Part shown: positions 59,601-64,000 of the stretch, one piece after another
Layout of the letters: each line of letters opens with the position of its first letter
Numbering within the stretch: position 1 is the stretch's first letter
Assembly: GCF_963678635.1 (NCBI RefSeq)
Contig: NC_087065.1
Location: forward strand, 20,713,480-20,777,479
DNA from: Symsagittifera roscoffensis
Lineage: Eukaryota; Xenacoelomorpha; Acoela; Convolutidae
Reading direction: 5' to 3'
Length of the DNA: 64,000 nucleotides
Made by a program: the position numbers and the translations under genes
The notes under the pieces: generated by a model
Databases searched by the model: none
Seen by the model: only the letters and a program-made list of their open reading frames with translations
Told to the model about the DNA's origin: nothing

Positions 59601-62600
59601 AAACCTGTCGCCGTTTTTTTTTTGTTTTTATTTTAATCAACCTCTAAACATTTCCGTTGAAGTGCAATTTTTTTCCTAGATGCCAAATTTATTTTTATCT
59701 TTATTACCATTTTACTTTTATGTACATTTTATTCCAATCAGACTATCGAAGATTCGGAGTGCGGTCTGTATTTAGACAATCGCATGTTCATACTCGTCAG
59801 TAAGCAGACAAATTCTATAGCAAAATCGAGATGAGAAAAGAGCAACTTACGAAACACACAATTTTAATTATTAATTTCTTCCGTGTCTTGATTCTGATCT
59901 GTTAATATAGTATTTGTCTTCTTAATGACAAATATGAATACGCAGTTGTCTACATAAATAACCGAATATTCCGATACTCATAATGATTGTTTGCTATATG
60001 TGCAGTGATGTGTCCTACCCCGAATGCTTGTCCCTTGGTGAGTATGTTGACAGTGCGTGGCTTGATCTCCCTGGTGAGGGGGTCCACATCTATCACAGAC
60101 ACCTCCACTCTGCCCTTCACCACAATGTAGTAGTTCTCACCCCTGTGACCCTGTCTCACAATCACCCGGTGTGGAGGGAAACTAGAAACAAGAAAGAGAA
60201 CAAATTCAGACACTATGAAATTTGAATTCATTTACTGTACAATAATAAATGAAGAAATGAAAACTCAATTAATTTTGGCCAGAGGTTTTTCCGAAGAGCA
60301 TTACTCCTCAACAAGCAGAAAACCTGAATCAGGAAATATAAAAAGTTACAAACCAGATACAAATTTATATATATAACAAGGATAGTCGGTTCTGTGCAAG
60401 TAGCAAACAATGTTCCGACCACATAATCTAAAAAAAAAATGGGCATGGCTATCAAAGCAAGCACTGTGACTACTATGATTGATGGCAAGTAAAGCCTATT
60501 CGACATCAAAGTTTTTTTCACATGAACTAAGGTCAATAAAAAAAGATAGCCGGTAGCACAGAATGATCCGACCATAGCCTTTAGAAAAAAAAGTATTTTC
60601 AAATTAGTGTCGTTTTTTTTCTGCGTGGTATGATGAAAAGATCTGAAACAAAAATAGAACTTAGGAATTTTAGACAGTTATAGTAAACTAGGCCAAGTGG
60701 AAAAAGTAACATAGAAAAATTACTAAAAAAAAAGAAAAAAAAATCGTTTAAAAAATTTAAAACACTTTTTAAAAAAACTTTTTCGCAGATATTTTTAATT
60801 TTTCGAAAATTTTTATTCCCAAAATGGCGCTGAAAAACTAACTTCACTCGGGAAAAACTAAATTTTCACGGCCTAAATTAGTTTTAATTAAGCTATTGTA
60901 AGCCTGAGCGCTAACTTATTAGCTCGAAATTAGACCAAAAACCAAAAAGTTGGAACCCGTTTTTCTCGACACTTGAAATTTTTTTGAAAACATTTTAATT
61001 TCTATCGAATCCTTGAAAAGATCTAAATATGGTATATTACTCAATCCATTCTGATGATTTTTTTGTGGTACCTGATTTTGCCTGGAAAACAAAAAAAAAG
61101 AAAAAAAATAAAACACCCGAATACAAAGTTCTTCCACTTTTTTCAAATATTCGGAAGAAAAAGAATGTTTCTAAAGTCGGATTGATACAATTTCTCAAAC
61201 GAGAATTTTTTTTAAGTGTGTGATGAACTTCAAATGTGTGATGACGAGGTTAAAGTGTAAAGGAGATAAAACTTGGGGTGTCTTTTTTCCACGAAACGAT
61301 TTGAATTCAAAATTTATTTTGTTTCTGGGTGTTGTCTTCAGCTAAAGTTCTGGGTATGTTAACAACCCCTTACATCCCTCCCACCCCTGATTTCTCAAAA
61401 AACTCGGAGTGCAACAAATTTTGTTACAATAGGGCCTTTATAGTGTTTTGACTGATCTTGAAAGATGATTTTAAAAAATTTCGACAACCCTTGTAAACAT
61501 TTTTTGCAAATCTGCCCCTCGAGAATTTTCTTGATCCACTCCTGTATGTTTTGAAAAATAATAATTTTTTTCGGCGCGGAGATCGAGCTCAGTCTAGAAT
61601 GTGGGAAAATTATAAAAAAAACGATTACTCAAAAATCAAAACCCTATCGTTGAGTGATTTTTATCGTTGAGTGAACCACGTATTTTAGTGTGGTTACAAA
61701 ATAAGTCTTATTACGAAGATTGACTCACCTGTCCAGCCATACTCTGCTGGCTATTTTGTCGAGGATATTAGTGGGGAACTCCACGAATTGGGGTACCAAC
61801 TTAAGGCCACTGAAGATCTGAACAAACACTTTTTTCGAGTTACCTCAGGATGGCAATCGCTTTAGCAATTGATTGATTTCATGTTGTCGTGAAGCTTACT
61901 GTTTCGATGTCTTGTTCTGTTCTGGAGTAGAATGGGACCTGCAATGCCAACTTGCACTCTTTCGGCAACTCTTTCTGTTTAAACAAAGCGAGCAATAAAC
62001 TTATTGCAATCAATGCCTATTTGAAGAATAGCCAGTTGATGTGCAGGTAGGCAGAATGTTCTGACAACACTCATTTATTCAAAAATGAATATGAAAACAG
62101 AAAAAAAAATTTGAAGTCGAAAAAAAAATTTTTTCGTCTAAATTGCCAGTTTTTTCCGATAGTGAACAATTATATTAGGTGAAGAAGTAAAAATGTAAAA
62201 TAACGTTAACATTGTAACCAGGCAGAGGTGGATTTAGGAGTCGGGACTCGACCCCCTCGCCAATCAAAGGGTCCCCCCTTTGGTATTATTTTATGACATC
62301 CGTTTTAGGGCGACCAACCTTAAAAGGTACTTTTGGCGCCAATTTGTACTAATTTGGAAGGGGAGCGCGCGCCGAAAAAGCGCAATATTTTGGTAAAAAG
62401 GTTCCAAACACGGCATGTTTGACTTGCTTTTTCAAAATTTAATCCTGTGGCGCAAAATTTTTGGTCAAAATACGATCTTTATAGTGTACTGAAGTTTTGT
62501 TGGGAGTCCGAAGCACGACCAATATGGTTTGACTCGACAAAATTTCTGTGAGACGGCCGAATCGGTAGAAAAACAATACCCCATGCCGTAGTTCATTCCC

Positions 62601-63853
62601 TTCACTTCGTGAGTTGGGTGGACAAAAAGCTTATAATTGTAGTCCAGACTAAGATTTGTAGATTGGGCTAAAACATGAGAAAATTTTGATTCGTAAACGC
62701 AGCGTGGCTCGAAAAAAAACAGATTTATTTTGAAACGACCTCTTGATTAGGTATAAATATACCGTAATATGTTTTCGTTTTAACCAGATGCTCTTTTAGC
62801 TAGTTTTAAAAAAGCTCATTTTGGGGGAGGGGGTGATAGAACACATACCTTTTTACGGAGAACTTCTGAAACTCTCCTTAAAATGAAAAATGGCACCTTT
62901 AAGAAAATGACTGCGTCAAAAAGTATTCGTTTGTACACATCTGTTGTTTATATGCAATAAAAAAACCGTTATGAAANNNNNNNNNNNNNNNNNNNNNNNN
63001 NNNNNNNNNNNNNNNNNNNNNNNNNNNNNNNNNNNNNNNNNNNNNNNNNNNNNNNNNNNNNNNNNNNNNNNNNNNNNNNNNNNNNNNNNNNNNNNNNNNN
63101 NNNNNNNNNNNNNNNNNNNNNNNNNNNNNNNNNNNNNNNNNNNNNNNNNNNNNNNNNNNNNNNNNNNNNNNNNNNNCTACAGAGGGTATATAGCCAAAAT
63201 TTCTCGGCCAAAGGCAATTTTTTATATTAAAAAAGAACTATCAAACCCTTTACAGACAGTATATAGCCAAAATTTCTCCGCCAAAGCCGAATATATGAAT
63301 AAAAACCTGCCAAAAATGACGTTTTTGAGCCCTTTTTGAAAACTATTTGACAAAAGTTACGTTTTTATGGTGCTGGCTACACCCTTAAAGGTAGTTTATA
63401 TCGGCGCTGAAGACGCCTTTGAAGCATTTTGCTGATAGTCAGCCAAAAATGGGTGTCAAAAATTGTACCAAAAGGGGGACCATTTGGTTGAAACTGGCAA
63501 CCATAATTGAGGGGGTGGGGATCTCGGAACTCTACTGGTTCAATTGAACAGAAACAGGAAAAAAGTAGGCAAAAAGAATTTAAGAAAATTTCAAGAACAT
63601 TAATATGAACTGGCGTACAATTGAGACTTCAAGACAAAAATTTTGAGGCATTTTTTTCCTCCGAAGTCAGAGAGCAAACCCCAATTTCTGCAATAATGTG
63701 ATCAGAATGCTATACCTGACAATTTAAACTTACAGTCCATGAGATTTTAATAGGTCTGTTTGTTCCAATTCCAAACTCAGAGCGGAGCATTCTAACTCTG
63801 CTGTCAAAAGAAGGCTGGAAGCCATCTTCCGCTTTAATTTTAGAATTTTCCAT
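56639..63853 (-). CDS. CNBD2-like cyclic-nucleotide-binding-domain protein
   Basis: Eleven exons on the minus strand: 63734-63853 (ATG), 61900-61974, 61729-61817, 60019-60181, 59332-59430, 58604-58681, 58460-58540, 58146-58392, 57809-57921, 57327-57554 and 56639-56779 (TGA). They total 1434 nt, 477 codons plus stop, with all phases matching and no internal stop. The first cyclic-nucleotide-binding domain spans about residues 80-185: HRVIVRQGHRGENYYIVVKG, then FGEKALLNN and KRNATCV, which hold the phosphate-cassette Gly, Glu and Arg. A second, degenerate domain spans about 205-420: IYIIKDGSCSV, RGDEFGLSTL, LALVSNGCECISINK. A basic, disordered insert (TRSSAKRPVV) lies between. There is no membrane segment, so it is a soluble protein. 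Order and motifs resemble animal CNBD2, linked in mammals to sperm. The exon 7 acceptor is GAG, weaker than usual. An alternative longer exon 5 (to 59255) would shift the frame of exon 6. Confidence 0.9.
56878..57225. mobile_element. hAT-like MITE, family A, in CNBD2-like intron
   Basis: The left end CAGGGACGTTGGGG is decayed; the right end AATCCTAGATCCGCCCCTG is intact. The interior has ATTTGACCACCTC, CGGCCGACCAAAAATTACG and GGGTCTTAATATTG. It lies in the last intron of the gene; no target-site duplication is visible. Confidence 0.75.
60930..61150 (+). repeat. Dispersed repeat C (copy 3)
   Basis: TTTTGTGGTACCTGATTTTG and ACACCCGAATACAAAGTTC match 42933-43050 reversed. It lies in the third intron of the CNBD2-like gene. 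Related GGTCGGA(A/T)CATT ends at 60405-60425 and 60555-60575 contribute to a membrane-protein-like ORF that is probably accidental. Confidence 0.65.
61365..61550. mobile_element. Decayed half of a family A MITE
   Basis: ACAATAGGGCCTTTATAGTG, AATTTCGACAACC and the end CGAGAATTTTCTTGATCCACT match the right half of family A. No left half remains. Confidence 0.45.
62222..62570. mobile_element. hAT-like MITE, family A, in CNBD2-like first intron
   Basis: The left end GCAGAGGTGGATTTAGGAG is followed by CTCGACCCCCTCGCC, CCTTTGGTATTATTTTATGA, TTTGGCGCCAATTTG and GAGCGCGCGCCG. The right end has decayed after CGACAAAATTTC. Confidence 0.7.
62977..63176. other. Assembly gap (200 N)
   Basis: Exactly 200 N, the look of a fixed-size gap of unknown true length. 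It lies in the first intron of the CNBD2-like gene. ORFs spanning it are artefacts. Confidence 0.98.
63177..63300 (+). repeat. 73-bp tandem repeat beside the gap
   Basis: TACAGAGGGTATATAGCC at 63178 and TACAGACAGTATATAGCC at 63251 start two copies, 73 bp apart, sharing AAAATTTCTC(G/C)GCCAAAG. The array enters the N gap, which is probably a collapsed or unassembled continuation. Confidence 0.7.
63300..63545. mobile_element. Decayed family A MITE, inverted
   Basis: TATATCGGCGCTGAAGACGCC, GCTGATAGTCAGCCAAAAA and AAAAGGGGGACCATTTGG correspond to the reverse complement of the family A left half. Termini are lost. Confidence 0.45.
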
Positions 63854-64000
63854 TTTTAATTGGTTTTTTAAAATAAAAAACACGGTTTATGATATTTTTA
63901 TGATTAGCAATGACTGAATAACTATATTTAGTAGCTGGAAGTATGATAGAAATTTTTAAAATGCTCGGAAATTTGTTACTGATTGAGTCTCTGGAAAACG

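Noticed and set aside
60228-60602. 124-codon minus-strand ORF with several hydrophobic segments, resembling part of a 7TM receptor
   Set aside because: It lies in an intron of the CNBD2-like gene, has no receptor signature motif, and two stretches of it come from the dispersed repeat end GGTCGGA(A/T)CATTCTGTGC also seen at 43478. Hydrophobicity in AT-rich DNA is expected from TTT-rich codons.
62944-63339. ORFs on both strands spanning the N run
   Set aside because: They exist only because 200 N are read as sense codons.
1-64000. CRISPR arrays, rRNA genes and bacterial operons
   Set aside because: No regularly spaced direct repeats with unique spacers, no rRNA-like sequence and no operon-like packing. 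The window is eukaryotic.

Overview
This window reads as nuclear DNA of an AT-rich, repeat-dense invertebrate animal. The genes are split by GT-AG introns (one GC-AG), the protein families are metazoan (a Cys-loop receptor, a trypsin-like protease and a CNBD2-like cyclic-nucleotide-binding protein), and most of the rest is short non-autonomous transposons, foldback elements and tandem repeats. The species cannot be fixed from the sequence. Introns range from about 63 bp to over 3 kb.

Layout, left to right. (1) 1-2.2 kb: foldback elements, one of which (812-1854) encloses a 97-bp tandem repeat. (2) 2.18-13.23 kb: three head-to-tail copies of a 3.6-3.7 kb unit. Each unit has a TATAAATA box, a degenerate minisatellite, a short ORF starting with a signal-peptide-like leader, a variable downstream ORF, an AATAAA signal, a hAT-like MITE and further exon-like ORFs. 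This is a candidate tandem family of secreted-protein genes, and the third copy is decaying. (3) 13.7-19.7 kb: an A/C-rich degenerate region with broken coding frames, the central part resembling an envelope-type glycoprotein of a retroelement. (4) 21.07-24.26 kb: a young 1.59-kb tandem duplication. (5) 24.3-28.1 kb: no gene supported.

(6) 28.17-34.40 kb, minus strand: five exons with matching phases of a nicotinic-type Cys-loop receptor subunit (the N-terminal exons were not found). Its introns carry a MITE, AT-rich repeats and a 1.27-kb palindrome. (7) 34.8-38.7 kb: a cluster of about 210-bp MITEs with GGCTCTTTT termini, several with clear 8-bp target-site duplications. (8) 38.95-46.6 kb, plus strand: six exons of a trypsin-like serine protease with the full catalytic triad. 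It has a one-base frameshift in exon 4 and a C-terminus that now runs into a hAT-like MITE. (9) 46.8-55.6 kb: decayed repeats, including several arms of the same foldback superfamily and a second CT/GA-rich foldback. (10) 55.65-55.94 kb, plus strand: a small intronless ORF with a signal peptide. (11) 56.64-63.85 kb, minus strand: an apparently complete 11-exon gene whose exons sum to 1434 nt (477 codons plus stop) in one consistent frame, encoding a CNBD2-like protein with two cyclic-nucleotide-binding-type domains.

The three recognisable genes are unrelated and show no sign of joint regulation; the order looks like ordinary eukaryotic gene neighbourhood. The most interesting signals are the tandem array of possible secreted proteins, the MITE-derived protease tail with its target-site duplication, the envelope-like remnant, and the families of foldback elements.
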